From assembly GCA_004553545.1 (NCBI GenBank), contig SFLD01000044.1, forward strand, positions 1 through 27,072: 27,072 bases of DNA, given 5' to 3'. Below are positions 7,521-15,531 of the stretch, in pieces. This DNA is from Clostridiales bacterium. Lineage in GTDB: Bacteria; Bacillota; Clostridia; Oscillospirales; Oscillospiraceae. The notes under the pieces were generated by a model that was not told the DNA's origin, did not search any database, and saw nothing but the letters and a program-made list of their open reading frames with translations. The translations under genes and the position numbers were made by a program. Each line of letters begins with the position of its first letter. Position 1 is the stretch's first letter.

Positions 7521-8918
7521 ATGGAAAAATTCTTCAAGCTGAAGGAAAACGGCACGACCGTCCGGACGGAGATCGTGGCCGGCCTCACCACCTTCATGAC
7601 GATGGCTTACATCATCGCCCTGAACCCCAACCTGCTGACGGGCTTCGGCGCCAACGGCCAGGATCTCTGGAACGCCGTCTTTATGGCCACCTGCCTTGCC
7701 TCCGCCGTCGGCATCTTCTGCATGGCCTTCCTGGCCAACAAGCCCTTCGCCATGGCCCCGGGCATGGGCCTCAACAGCTTCTTTGCCGTGGTCGTCGGCA
7801 ACATCGTGGGCATCACCGGCATGAGCTACACCCAGTCCTTCCAGGCGGCCCTCTGCATCATCCTCATTGAGGGCATCGTCTTCTTCATCCTCTCCGTTCT
7901 CAACATCCGGGAGAAGATCGTGGAGGCCATTCCTCTCGGCGTGCGCTACGGCATCTCCCCCGCCATCGGCCTGATGCTGATGAACATCGGCCTCGGCTCC
8001 AACGTGGGCATCTACGCCGCCGGCAACGAGTTCGCCAGCCCCTTCTACATCATGCGGGACTTCTTCGGCGCCCTGACCCCCTCCGTCATCCGGGACTCCA
8101 TGGGCACCGAGGGCTACACCCAGATGGTGCTCACCGTGGTCACTGCCTTCATCGGCCTCTTCGTCATCATCCTTCTCGGCAAGAAGGGCGTCAAGGCCTG
8201 CGTGCTGCTGGGCATGCTGGTGGCCTCCGTCATCTACTGGGCGGGCGAGGCCGTCTTCCTGGGGATCGACCCCTTCGCCGGGCTCAAGACCGCCAGCTGG
8301 GCGCCTCCCTTCGCTGACATGATGGACCTGACCTTCTTTAAGTTCGACTTCGCCGGCTTCTTCCAGATCGGCTGGTTCACCGCCATCACCCTGATCCTGA
8401 CCTTCTGCATGATCGACATGTTCGACACCATCGGCACCCTGGTGGGCACCGCCTCCCGGGCCGGCATGGTCAACGAGAAGGGCGAGATGCCCAACATGAA
8501 GGAGGCCCTGGTGTCCGACGCCATCGGCACCGTGGTGGGCGCCTGCACCGGCACCTCCACCGTCACCACCTTCATCGAGTCCGCGGCCGGCGTGGAAGCC
8601 GGCGGCCGCACCGGCCTCGCCGCCCTGACCACCGGCATCCTGTTCCTGGCCTGCATCTTCATCGCCCCTGTGGCCGCCGTGATCCCCGCCGCCGCCACCT
8701 CCGCCGCCCTCATCTACGTGGGCGTCCTGATGCTCCAGGGCCTCAGGAACGTGGACTTCAACGACATGGACCAGATGGTCCCCGTCTCCCTGATGCTCAT
8801 CGGCATGCCGGTCTCCGGCTCCATCGGCCACGCCATCGGCCTCGGCATGATCTCCTACACCGTCATCAAGCTCTTCTCCGGCAAGGGCAAGGAGGTCAGC
8901 GTCCTGGCTCGGGAATGA
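7521..8918 (+). CDS. NCS2 family purine permease (AzgA/PbuG-like)
   Basis: The protein has 465 residues, the normal length for the AzgA branch of NCS2 transporters, which import adenine, guanine or hypoxanthine with protons. Diagnostic segments are TTFMTMAYIIALNPNLL near the N-terminus, NKPFAMAPGMGLNSFFA in the first half, FDTIGTLVGTASRAGM, and DAIGTVVGACTGTSTVTTFI with the ESAAGVEAGGRTGL block that follows. About 12-14 hydrophobic segments alternate through the protein. The ATG follows a GGGAGAAAA ribosome site. It is transcribed alone from the promoter at 7426-7454. Substrate within the purine group cannot be decided from sequence. Confidence 0.93.
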   Translation: MEKFFKLKENGTTVRTEIVAGLTTFMTMAYIIALNPNLLTGFGANGQDLWNAVFMATCLASAVGIFCMAFLANKPFAMAPGMGLNSFFAVVVGNIVGITGMSYTQSFQAALCIILIEGIVFFILSVLNIREKIVEAIPLGVRYGISPAIGLMLMNIGLGSNVGIYAAGNEFASPFYIMRDFFGALTPSVIRDSMGTEGYTQMVLTVVTAFIGLFVIILLGKKGVKACVLLGMLVASVIYWAGEAVFLGIDPFAGLKTASWAPPFADMMDLTFFKFDFAGFFQIGWFTAITLILTFCMIDMFDTIGTLVGTASRAGMVNEKGEMPNMKEALVSDAIGTVVGACTGTSTVTTFIESAAGVEAGGRTGLAALTTGILFLACIFIAPVAAVIPAAATSAALIYVGVLMLQGLRNVDFNDMDQMVPVSLMLIGMPVSGSIGHAIGLGMISYTVIKLFSGKGKEVSVLARE

Positions 8919-8919
8919 T

Positions 8920-8939
8920 CCCCGGGCCGGGGGCGTTTT
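8920..8939 (+). terminator. Weak terminator-like hairpin after the permease
   Basis: Right behind the stop codon, CCCC (8920-8923) can pair with GGGG after a short GGGCC loop, and GGGCGTTTTCC follows. The stem is short. The much stronger hairpin at 8971-9008 may also stop transcription from this side. Confidence 0.4.
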
Positions 8940-8963
8940 CCTTCCTCCCGGGGCATCGCGGAC

Positions 8964-9008
8964 AAAAAGCCACCCCCCGGGGCGGATGGGAGTCCGCCCC
9001 GGGGGGTG
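8964..9008 (-). terminator. Strong terminator of the glyS operon
   Basis: A perfect 16-bp inverted repeat, CACCCCCCGGGGCGGA (8971-8986) with TCCGCCCCGGGGGGTG (8993-9008), has a six-base loop. Read on the minus strand it is followed by GC and then TTTTT (8964-8968). It lies 13 bases beyond the glyS stop codon. Confidence 0.9.
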
Positions 9009-9021
9009 CAAACATTTCTTC

Positions 9022-10443
9022 TCAGTATGCCAGCTTCTCCGCGAGATACGCCTTCAGCCCGCCGATGGGCACGCGGACCTGCTCCATGGTGTCCCGGTCC
9101 CGGACGGTGACGCAGTTGTCGCCTTCCTTCTCGGCGTCGCCCACGGTGTCGAAGTCCACGGTGACGCAGTAGGGAGTGCCGATCTCGTCCTCCCGGCGGT
9201 AGCGCTTGCCGATGGACCCGGTCTCGTCGTAGTCCACCATCCAGTCCTTCGCCAGCTCTGCCTGGACCTCCCGGGCCTTCTCGCCCAGCTTCTTGGAAAG
9301 GGGCAGCACCGCGCACTTGAAGGGCGCGATGGCGGGATGGAAGTGCATCACGACCCGCACGTCGTTCTTGGCCTCGTCCACGACCTCCTCGTCATAGGCG
9401 TCGCAGAGGACGGCCAGCACGCTCCGCTCCACGCCGAGAGACGGCTCGATGACGTAGGGGATGTAGCGCTGATTCTTCTCCTGGTCGAAGTAGGTGAGGT
9501 CCTTGCCGGAGGTATTCTGGTGCTGGGTCAGGTCATAGTCCGTCCGGTCCGCCACGCCCCAGAGCTCGCCCCAGCCGAAGGGGAAGAGGTACTCAAAGTC
9601 CGTGGTGGCCTTGGAGTAGAAGCAGAGCTCCTCGGGATCGTGGTCCCGCAGACGGATGTTCTCATCCTGCAGACCGATGCCCAGCAGCCAGTTGTGGCAG
9701 AAGTTCCGCCAGTACTGGAACCACTGCAGGTCGCTGCCCGGCTCGCAGAAGAACTCCAGCTCCATCTGCTCGAACTCCCGGACCCGGAAGATGAAGTTGC
9801 CCGGGGTGATCTCGTTGCGGAAGGACTTGCCGATCTGGCCGATGCCGAAGGGTAGCTTCCGGCGGGTGGTGCGCTGGACGTTCGCGAAGTTCACGAAGAT
9901 GCCCTGGGCGGTCTCAGGCCGCAGATAAACCGTGTTCTTCGCGTCCTCGGTGACGCCCTGGAAGGTCTTGAACATCAGGTTGAACTGCCGGATGTCGGTG
10001 AAGTTGTGCTTGCCGCAGGTGGGGCAGGGGATGGCGTGCTCCTCCACGAAGTCCTTCATCTCCGCCTGGGTGAAGGCGTCGATGGGCTTTTCCAGGGTAA
10101 AGCTGTTGGCCTCGCACCAGTCCTCGATGAGCTTGTCCGCCCGGAAGCGCTCGTGGCACTCCCGGCAGTCCATCAGGGGATCGGAGAAGCCCGCGAGATG
10201 CCCGCTCGCGACCCAGGTCTGGGGGTTCATCAGGATGGCGGCGTCCAGCCCCACGTTATAGGGGTTCTCCTGCACGAACTTCTTCCACCAGGCGTTCTTG
10301 ATGTTCTTCTTCAGCTCCGCGCCCAGGGGGCCGTAGTCCCAGGTGTTGGCCAGGCCGCCGTAGATCTCGCTGCCAGGAAAGACGAAGCCCCGGTTCTTGC
10401 ACAGGGCCACGATCTTGTCCATGGTCTTCTCGGTGTTCTTCAT
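9022..10443 (-). CDS. glyS: Glycyl-tRNA synthetase, dimeric (single-chain) type
   Basis: The 473-residue class IIa enzyme charges tRNA(Gly) in the cytoplasm. It opens with KIVALCKNRGFVFPGSEIYG and WDYGPLG, as in the alpha2 enzymes. Zinc-ligand pairs CRECHERF and CPTCGKHNF flank the insertion region. Motif 2 is seen as FRNEITPGNFIFRVREFEQM and motif 3 as PSLGVERSVLAVLCDAY, and an anticodon-binding domain forms the last 100 residues (ending GGLKAYLAEKLAY). The ATG is preceded by GAAAAGGAG. It starts only 45 bases after the upstream gene, without a promoter or terminator between, so it is very likely expressed from the T-box leader at 11587-11775. The regulated partner of that T-box is therefore probably this gene. 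Confidence 0.96.
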   Translation of the reverse strand: MKNTEKTMDKIVALCKNRGFVFPGSEIYGGLANTWDYGPLGAELKKNIKNAWWKKFVQENPYNVGLDAAILMNPQTWVASGHLAGFSDPLMDCRECHERFRADKLIEDWCEANSFTLEKPIDAFTQAEMKDFVEEHAIPCPTCGKHNFTDIRQFNLMFKTFQGVTEDAKNTVYLRPETAQGIFVNFANVQRTTRRKLPFGIGQIGKSFRNEITPGNFIFRVREFEQMELEFFCEPGSDLQWFQYWRNFCHNWLLGIGLQDENIRLRDHDPEELCFYSKATTDFEYLFPFGWGELWGVADRTDYDLTQHQNTSGKDLTYFDQEKNQRYIPYVIEPSLGVERSVLAVLCDAYDEEVVDEAKNDVRVVMHFHPAIAPFKCAVLPLSKKLGEKAREVQAELAKDWMVDYDETGSIGKRYRREDEIGTPYCVTVDFDTVGDAEKEGDNCVTVRDRDTMEQVRVPIGGLKAYLAEKLAY

Positions 10444-10488
10444 GTTGCTTTTCTCCTTTTCACTGAAAATTTTCAGGTCTTCGTATTT

Positions 10489-11559
10489 TCATGGGGTCTC
10501 CTCCGGCGGGATGACCTCCGCCGTGGTCAGGGGACCGTCGTCCTCCCGCGCCCCGTCGCAGACGCCGTACCACCAGTAGTCGGTGTTGTTCCAGCAGGTA
10601 TAGTGGATGGCGTAGGCCTCCCCGGGGCGGACGGACATGGGGTACTCGTTGCCGGGCAGGGCGTCCCCGCTCCGCTCCCACTGGGAGAGGGCGTCGTAAG
10701 CGTCCGCCAGCCGCCAGTATTCCCCGCTCCGCAGGATGTCCCGCCGGGCGATGGGATACTCCCCATAGTAGATGGCCTCGTACTCCGTCCCGGCGACGGT
10801 CAACGTGGTCTCCTCCGGCAGATCCTCCCCCCGCAGGTCCCGGCAGAGGATGCCCCCGCCGTAGCGCTCCCGCAATTGCGCCCCCATGCTGGGGACGGAC
10901 GCGGTGTAGTAGTCCGGGCCGTAGGGGTCCGTGTGGGCCGCGCCGAAGATGCCCATGACCCGCCTCCGCCCGATGCTCTCATACTCGTCGCGGAAGTTCT
11001 CCGCCAACGTCTCCTCCCGGTAGGCGTTGTCCCGGGAAAAGAGGTCGCCGTCCCAGCCCTCATAAAACCGCTCCCCCTGCTCCACGGAGCGGAGGACCTT
11101 CCGGTAGACCTTGCTCCCCTGCCGCCCCTCCTTCTCAAGAAGCGCCAGGCAGAAGCGGCCGGTGGTCCGGTACTGGTGCTCCATGTCGATGCCGTGGAAC
11201 ACCGTCTCCGGGCAGTCCGCCCGGAGCTGGCGGTAGAAGTCCTCCGTCAGCTCCGTCTGGGAGAGGGTCCCCTCCCAGTTCCGGTACACCAGGTCCCAGA
11301 AGCTCTCGTCCCCGGTGGTCATCCAGCGGTTTAAGAGCTCCGCCGTGGCGGCCCCCATCTCCAGAAAGAGGTCCCGGTCCCCGGCGGCGTAGCGCTCCCG
11401 CCAGAGGGCAAGCTCCTGTTCCTTGCACCCGGCGTCCGTGTGGTCCTCCCCGCAGAGAAGGATCTGGCTCTCCGCCCGGGTGGGCACGGAGAGCGCCAGC
11501 AGGATGAGGCAGAGGCTCAGGGCCAGGAAGCCCGCCCGCCGCCAAAAAAGTCTCCGCAT
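10489..11559 (-). CDS. Secreted protein, possibly EreA/ChaN-like (TIKI superfamily)
   Basis: The protein has 356 residues. The ATG has a strong GGGAGGGAGGGG ribosome site. Residues 1-29 (MRRLFWRRAG then a hydrophobic core, SVPTRAES end) are a typical signal peptide, so the mature protein is exported; there is no lipobox. The body shows ILLCGEDHTD near the mature N-terminus, GIDMEHQYR in the middle, and REETLAENF followed by VMGIFGAAHT. The GExH, R-E/D-x-LAE and G-x-x-H pattern resembles the EreA/ChaN-like TIKI superfamily, which includes esterases and haem-binding proteins; this is a tentative match. The C-terminal third is rich in Tyr, Trp and acidic residues and is unassigned. It sits between a T-box leader and glyS, an unusual place for a secreted protein. 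Confidence 0.8.
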   Translation of the reverse strand: MRRLFWRRAGFLALSLCLILLALSVPTRAESQILLCGEDHTDAGCKEQELALWRERYAAGDRDLFLEMGAATAELLNRWMTTGDESFWDLVYRNWEGTLSQTELTEDFYRQLRADCPETVFHGIDMEHQYRTTGRFCLALLEKEGRQGSKVYRKVLRSVEQGERFYEGWDGDLFSRDNAYREETLAENFRDEYESIGRRRVMGIFGAAHTDPYGPDYYTASVPSMGAQLRERYGGGILCRDLRGEDLPEETTLTVAGTEYEAIYYGEYPIARRDILRSGEYWRLADAYDALSQWERSGDALPGNEYPMSVRPGEAYAIHYTCWNNTDYWWYGVCDGAREDDGPLTTAEVIPPEETP

Positions 11560-11586
11560 TTTCCCCTCCCTCCCCGCCGGGGCATA

Positions 11587-11775
11587 GAAAAACGCCCCGA
11601 GCCGAATAGCTCAGGGCGAATCGAAACGATCCGTGGTTCCACCTGAATTTGGACGCATCCACACTCTTTTGCCGCTAACGGGGCATACCGGCGGGCATTT
11701 CCTCCCGCGGCTCCGGGAGAGGCGATCCGCCCCTTTCTCGGAAGAAGTTTTCCACAAAGTGCAAACCCCAGGGGA
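11587..11775 (-). promoter_or_regulatory. T-box riboswitch leader of the glyS operon
   Basis: Read on the minus strand, this leader has the complete T-box decision structure. The bulge TGGAACC (plus-strand 11635-11641) lies in an antiterminator whose lower stem pairs TTCAGG (11642-11647) with CCTGAG (11610-11615) and whose upper stem pairs GGATCG with CGATTC. The competing terminator pairs CGCCCTGAGC (11609-11618) with GCTCGGGGCG (11593-11602) and ends in TTTTT. T-boxes bind uncharged tRNA and then allow readthrough. The 5' part (11660-11775) can form GC-rich helices for stem I. I could not place the specifier loop with certainty; a GGT at 11687-11689 followed by A is a possible glycine codon. 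The 5' boundary is approximate. Confidence 0.88.
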
Positions 11776-11785
11776 AAACTCCTCC

Positions 11786-12167
11786 GTAGGGCACGACGAC
11801 CTGACCGACGCCCCAAATTTCGACACGAAATTTGGTCGGCGGAAGCCATGCCTTAGGTACATCGGCCCGCTCGCTGCGCACCACCTGTGATGCACCCGTA
11901 GGGCGGGGTGACCACACCCCGCCGCAACCCTCGTCTCTCGTAGGGGCCGATGCCCACATCGGCCCGCCGCTGTGCACTCTCTGTAACGCACCTCGCCGCC
12001 ATCAGCCCGCTCCCCCCTTCTGTAGGGGCGGGCTCCGTCCCGCCCCGCCCGTCGCTGCCGCACACTTCGACCACCGGGACCTATGTGTCCGCCCGCGAAC
12101 GGCTCCCACTGCAGCATCCATCGCCCCCAGAAAAACGGGCAGACCCCCTATTCTCAATTCTCAATTG
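11786..12167 (+). repeat. Composite intergenic repeat cluster 2
   Basis: This gene-free stretch begins with GTAGGGCACGACGACC fused directly to the CCAAATTTCG palindrome (stems 11813-11822/11826-11835). It continues with a GGCGGGGTGACCACACCCCGCC element (about 11901-11924), an 8-bp stem/6-nt loop hairpin GGGCCGAT/ATCGGCCC (11944-11965), a GGGGCGGG/CCCGCCCC hairpin (about 12025-12050), half of a CTATGTGTCCGCCCG module (12079-12095) and finally two tandem TTCTCAA units (12151-12167). The order resembles clusters 1 and 4 but is shortened. Confidence 0.8.
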
Positions 12168-12171
12168 TAAA

Positions 12172-12939
12172 TCATCCATTCTCCCCGTTCCCCACGACCG
12201 CGTTCTCCTCTACGTCCACCGTCACGGCGGCATCCTGGTCCCCGGTGATAAACCACACACTCCAGACCCCGGTCCGCAGATCGTAGCTCCCATACGCCGC
12301 GTCATAGTCCCCCGAAAAGACCTCCGCCGCCTTCGCGATGGCCTCATCCTCCGTCAGGGCATCGCCGCCCAGCTCCGCGGTATCCAGAATGGTCAAAATC
12401 TGCTCCCGCCACTTGGCGTCCCAGACGGTGCTGTTCAGGGTCCCGCCCTGGGGCCGGACGGTGTAGCTCCCCGGCACGCCGTCAAAGATCAGGACGATCC
12501 ACCGGTCCCCCTCCCGGGCCTCGGTGAGCTGGGCCCCGGAGGCCAGCGTGACGTCCGAGAAGTCCACCCCGGTGCCGCACATGGCAAAGACGTTTGGCCA
12601 GGCCGAGAGCCGGAACCGCTGGTCCGGCTTCTCCCCGTCCCAGAAGAGGATGCCCTCGGTGCCGCCCTCCGCAGGGTCTTCCTGCCAGTCCCAGCCCTCC
12701 GGCAGGGTCAGCTTCATGGAGATGTACCCGTTCTCATACTCCGCCAGGGTCCCCTTTGCCTGCCAGCCGTCCCCAAAGGGCGACGCAGCCTCCAGCGCCG
12801 CGGCGTTCCGGATGTCTTCCGAGGTCCCGCAGGGATCCGGCCCATCCGCGCCGGGGCTGCTCTCCCCGCAGCCCGCCAGCAGAGCCAAACTCAAAAAAAT
12901 GCCAAGATCGCGATTTTTCTCATAGGAATACCCTCCCAT
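12172..12939 (-). CDS. Lipoprotein with PepSY-like C-terminus, apparent frameshift in the signal peptide
   Basis: The uninterrupted frame gives 255 residues from an ATG at 12939, but that ATG lies inside the sequence that looks like the ribosome site (GGGAGGG). The ATG at 12923, seven bases after GGGAGGG, reads MRKIAILAFF and then meets TGA at 12891-12893 after a run of seven T. One more T would join it to SLALLAGCGESS and give a textbook lipoprotein signal with lipobox LAGC. The downstream body is intact: DGWQAKGTLAEYENGYIS, a strand-rich middle and a C-terminal EDEAIAKAAEVFSGDYDAAY region resembling a PepSY-type domain. The choices are a real deletion, a sequencing error, slippage at the T-run, or use of the upstream ATG. 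Function unknown; surface-anchored if expressed. Confidence 0.72.
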   Translation of the reverse strand: MGGYSYEKNRDLGIFLSLALLAGCGESSPGADGPDPCGTSEDIRNAAALEAASPFGDGWQAKGTLAEYENGYISMKLTLPEGWDWQEDPAEGGTEGILFWDGEKPDQRFRLSAWPNVFAMCGTGVDFSDVTLASGAQLTEAREGDRWIVLIFDGVPGSYTVRPQGGTLNSTVWDAKWREQILTILDTAELGGDALTEDEAIAKAAEVFSGDYDAAYGSYDLRTGVWSVWFITGDQDAAVTVDVEENAVVGNGENG

Positions 12940-13021
12940 TCCATTTCTATCCCGTTAGACGGAGGGAAAGCGCCATTTGTTCCCCAAAAAAGGAGAAATC
13001 TTCCCGCCGTCCCTCCGCTGG

Positions 13022-13440
13022 CTACTCCTTTGGGTTCTCCCGTATGGCACGACGACCCGGCGTGCCGCCCCCCGTCCCCCGCAGGGCAGGGAACGGATTC
13101 CCACGTCGGCCCTCCGGGCCTCCTCGGAATGACAAAGGTTACGAAACTGTCATTGCGAGGGGACGTTTGCGAGCGCCGCCAGCGGTGGAAGAAGCAAGCA
13201 AAAAGGAGTGGCAGTGGTCAAAATTCTGTGAGCGTTCAGCGAACAAAAAATTTTGGGTACCATGACCGCCGACCAAACGTCAGCGGCGTTTGGTCGGCGG
13301 AGGCCATGCCTCAGGTACATCGGCCCGTTGCTACGCACCACCTGCGTTGCACCCGTAGGGTGGGGTGACCTCACCCCGCCGAACCCGTCCTACTCCACCC
13401 CCCTGTAGGGCGCGGGCTCCGTCCCACCCCGCAGGGCGCG
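13022..13440 (+). repeat. Composite intergenic repeat cluster 3
   Basis: The space between the lipoprotein and jag genes has no gene. It contains a GTATGGCACGACGACC...CGTGCC module (13042-13066), a long hairpin CTCCTCGGAATGACA (13120-13134) with TGTCATTGCGAGGGG (13148-13162), a 13-bp palindrome variant CGCCGACCAAACG/CGTTTGGTCGGCG (13267-13279/13287-13299), a GTAGGGTGGGGTGACC module (near 13352) and a GTAGGGCGCGGGCTCCGTCC hairpin (near 13406). The palindrome here replaces the AAATTT core with AAACG and keeps pairing. The 80 bases from 12940 to 13020 show nothing I can name. Confidence 0.8.
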
Positions 13441-13464
13441 GCTCACCAGGCTCTGTGAGAGCGC

Positions 13465-13495
13465 AAAAAAAGAGAGCCGCCATAGGCGGCTCTCT
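13465..13495 (-). terminator. Terminator of the rpmH-jag gene group
   Basis: An 11-bp stem, AGAGAGCCGCC (13471-13481) with GGCGGCTCTCT (13485-13495), has a three-base loop. On the minus strand it runs into seven T (13465-13471), six bases beyond the jag stop. Confidence 0.92.
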
Positions 13496-13501
13496 CTTCC
13501 C

Positions 13502-14359
13502 TCAGACCTTATTCCGGTCGTAGGAAATAATGACTCTCCGGTTGGGATCCACACCCGTGGAATAGGTGGTCACGTGGGGGGTATCCTGCAGCGCCGTGTG
13601 GATCACATGCCGCTCATAGGCGTTCATGGGCTCCATGGTGACGTTCCGGCGATAGCGGACGGCCTTCTCGGCCATCTTCTCGGCCAGACGGCAGAGGCTC
13701 TGCTCCCGACGCTCCCGGTAGTTCTCGGCGTCCAGCTGGATGCGGCAGCGGCGGTCGCCGCCCCGGTTCACGGCGTAGCTCGTGAGTTGCTGGATGGCGT
13801 CCAGGGTCTCGCCCCGGCGGCCGATGAGGGCGCCCAGGTTCTTCCCCTCCAGGATGACCTTGTAGCGGCCCTTCTCCGGCTGGTAAACACGGACCTCGGC
13901 CTCCACCTCCATCTGCTGAAGGAGGCCAACCAGGAATTTCTTGATGGCCTGGGCCTTGGCGTCGTCCACCTCCTCGCCCAGGGGGGCGGGGGTCAGGGAC
14001 GCGGGGACCTCCGCGGGCTTGTCCTCGGTCTCGGGCTTCGGCTCGGCCTTCTCCGGCTTGGGGGCGCGGGGCTTCTCCTGCTTTACGGGACGCTCGCTTC
14101 TCTGGGGCCGCTCCGCCTTGGGGGCGGCGGGCTTGGGCTCCACGATGGGCTCGGGACGGACCGGCTCCGTGGGGGCCTCTTCCATCTCCTCGCCGTAGGT
14201 AACGCGGATGACGGCCGGGGACGCACCCAGGCCCAGGAAGCCGCTCTTGGCCCGCTCCAGCACCCGGACGGAGACATCGTCCCGGTCCATCTGGAGCTGG
14301 GCCAGGGCCTTGGCCAGGGCCTCCTCCACGGTCTTTCCGCTGACATCAATATAACTCAT
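13502..14359 (-). CDS. jag: Jag/KhpB (EloR) RNA-binding protein
   Basis: The 285-residue protein has three parts. Residues 1-55 are the Jag N-terminal domain (SYIDVSGKTVEEALAKAL and AKSGFLGLGASPAVI). Residues about 58-125 are a low-complexity Pro/Glu/Lys linker. Then follow a KH domain with the binding loop LIGRRGETLDAIQ and a C-terminal R3H domain (AYERHVIHTALQ, ending NRRVIISYDRN). Family members bind RNA and link cell elongation or sporulation to the membrane insertase. The gene starts 14 bases after yidC, as in most Firmicutes. The usual next genes mnmE and mnmG do not follow; a terminator and repeats come instead. A complete and ordinary copy. Confidence 0.95.
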   Translation of the reverse strand: MSYIDVSGKTVEEALAKALAQLQMDRDDVSVRVLERAKSGFLGLGASPAVIRVTYGEEMEEAPTEPVRPEPIVEPKPAAPKAERPQRSERPVKQEKPRAPKPEKAEPKPETEDKPAEVPASLTPAPLGEEVDDAKAQAIKKFLVGLLQQMEVEAEVRVYQPEKGRYKVILEGKNLGALIGRRGETLDAIQQLTSYAVNRGGDRRCRIQLDAENYRERREQSLCRLAEKMAEKAVRYRRNVTMEPMNAYERHVIHTALQDTPHVTTYSTGVDPNRRVIISYDRNKV

Positions 14360-14373
14360 GGCTCCATCGCTCC

Positions 14374-15531
14374 TTACTCGTCGTCATGTTCCCGGTAAGC
14401 GCGGCCACGGGCGTAGGGACGGTCGCCCACGCGGCCGGCCTCGGTGGTGCTGGCCTTCTTCTGGCCGCCCTTCTTCTTGGCCTCCTGGATCTGGCGGCTG
14501 CGTTCCCGCTGCCGGGCCTTGGCTTCCTGCTGCTGCTGGATCTGGCGCTGACGGGCCTCCTCCTGCCGGGCCTTGCGGTCCTCGGTGATGGCCCGGGCGC
14601 GCTCCTCCTCGGCCTCCCGGATCTTCTTGAGGTAAGCTTTGTTCAGGATCAGGTCCTGGATGGCGGAGAAGACGCTCTGGGCCAGCCAGTAGAGAGACAG
14701 AGCGGCGGGCAGGGTGTAGCCGATCCACAGGGTCATGAGGGGCATGATGAGCATCATGGTCTTGTTGGTGGCAGCCGCGGCGGCCTCCTTGGACTGGCCC
14801 ATCATGCCGATCTTCATGGTGACCACCTGGGAAGCGGCGGCCAGCAGCACCATGAGGATGATGCCCACGGCGGCCCAGGTGAGGCCGCCGGCCTTGATCA
14901 TGCCCAGGGCGTCAGAGGCGGAGGCGCCCAGGTCGATGCCCAGGAAGTGGTAATCCACGTTCATCCACCCGCTGATGCCGTCGGCAAGCTCGGGGTGCTG
15001 GGTGTTGATGGCGTTGACCAGGTTGATCTGGCCGTAGGGGGTGAACTGGTTGAGCCCGTCCTTCAGGACGGCGGCGCCCTCCTTGTCATAGGTGAGGATG
15101 GTACTCATGTCGATGCCGGCGGCGATGGCCTTCTCCACCAGGGACTGGCAGACCTCCTTGCTCAGCATCATGAAGTGGGTGATGGGCTGGCGGATGATGT
15201 AGTAGAGGGCGATGAGGATGGGCATGGGGATGAAGCTCCACAGGCAGCCGCTCATGGGGTTGATGCCGTTCTCCTGATAGAGCCGCTGCTGCTCCTCCGC
15301 CATCTTCTCGCGGTTGTTGGCATAGCGCTTCTGGATCTCCTGCAGCTGGCCGGAGACCATGTTCATGCGGATCATGCTGCGCTTGCTCTTCATCATGAAG
15401 GGCAGCAGCACCAGCTTCACCACCAGGGTGAAGAGGATGAGAGCCACGCCGTAGGAACCGGTGAGCTCATAGAACTGTCGGGTCAGCCAGGCGAAGGGCC
15501 AGCAGATCCAGTAACCAAGGGTCGCAAACAT
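14374..15531 (-). CDS. yidC: Membrane protein insertase YidC/Oxa1 family
   Basis: The 385-residue inner-membrane protein inserts and folds membrane proteins alone or with Sec. The N-terminal MFATLGYWICWPFAWLTR leads into the conserved LFTLVVKLVLLPFMMKSK segment, with Lys where many homologues have the groove Arg. Next come a cytoplasmic coiled hairpin (QLQEIQKRYANNREKMAEEQ), NPMSGCLWSFIPMPILIALY, and two further helices ending with PAALSLYWLAQSVFSAIQD. There is no lipobox. The C-terminal tail of about 75 residues is highly charged (Arg, Gln, Lys, Glu), as expected for ribosome binding. The ATG has GGAGGAAAG just before it. The gene is separated from yidD by an unusual 374 bases. Confidence 0.95.
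   Translation of the reverse strand: MFATLGYWICWPFAWLTRQFYELTGSYGVALILFTLVVKLVLLPFMMKSKRSMIRMNMVSGQLQEIQKRYANNREKMAEEQQRLYQENGINPMSGCLWSFIPMPILIALYYIIRQPITHFMMLSKEVCQSLVEKAIAAGIDMSTILTYDKEGAAVLKDGLNQFTPYGQINLVNAINTQHPELADGISGWMNVDYHFLGIDLGASASDALGMIKAGGLTWAAVGIILMVLLAAASQVVTMKIGMMGQSKEAAAAATNKTMMLIMPLMTLWIGYTLPAALSLYWLAQSVFSAIQDLILNKAYLKKIREAEEERARAITEDRKARQEEARQRQIQQQQEAKARQRERSRQIQEAKKKGGQKKASTTEAGRVGDRPYARGRAYREHDDE

Noticed and set aside
7479..9011. Minus-strand open frame (510 codons) opposite the permease
   Set aside because: Antisense shadow of a clear NCS2 transporter; the translation is low-complexity His/Gly/Asp/Glu-rich.
11950..13368. Plus-strand open frame of 472 codons
   Set aside because: It begins and ends in repeat clusters and runs antisense to the lipoprotein gene. 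Its composition is Pro/Arg-rich and unlike a protein.
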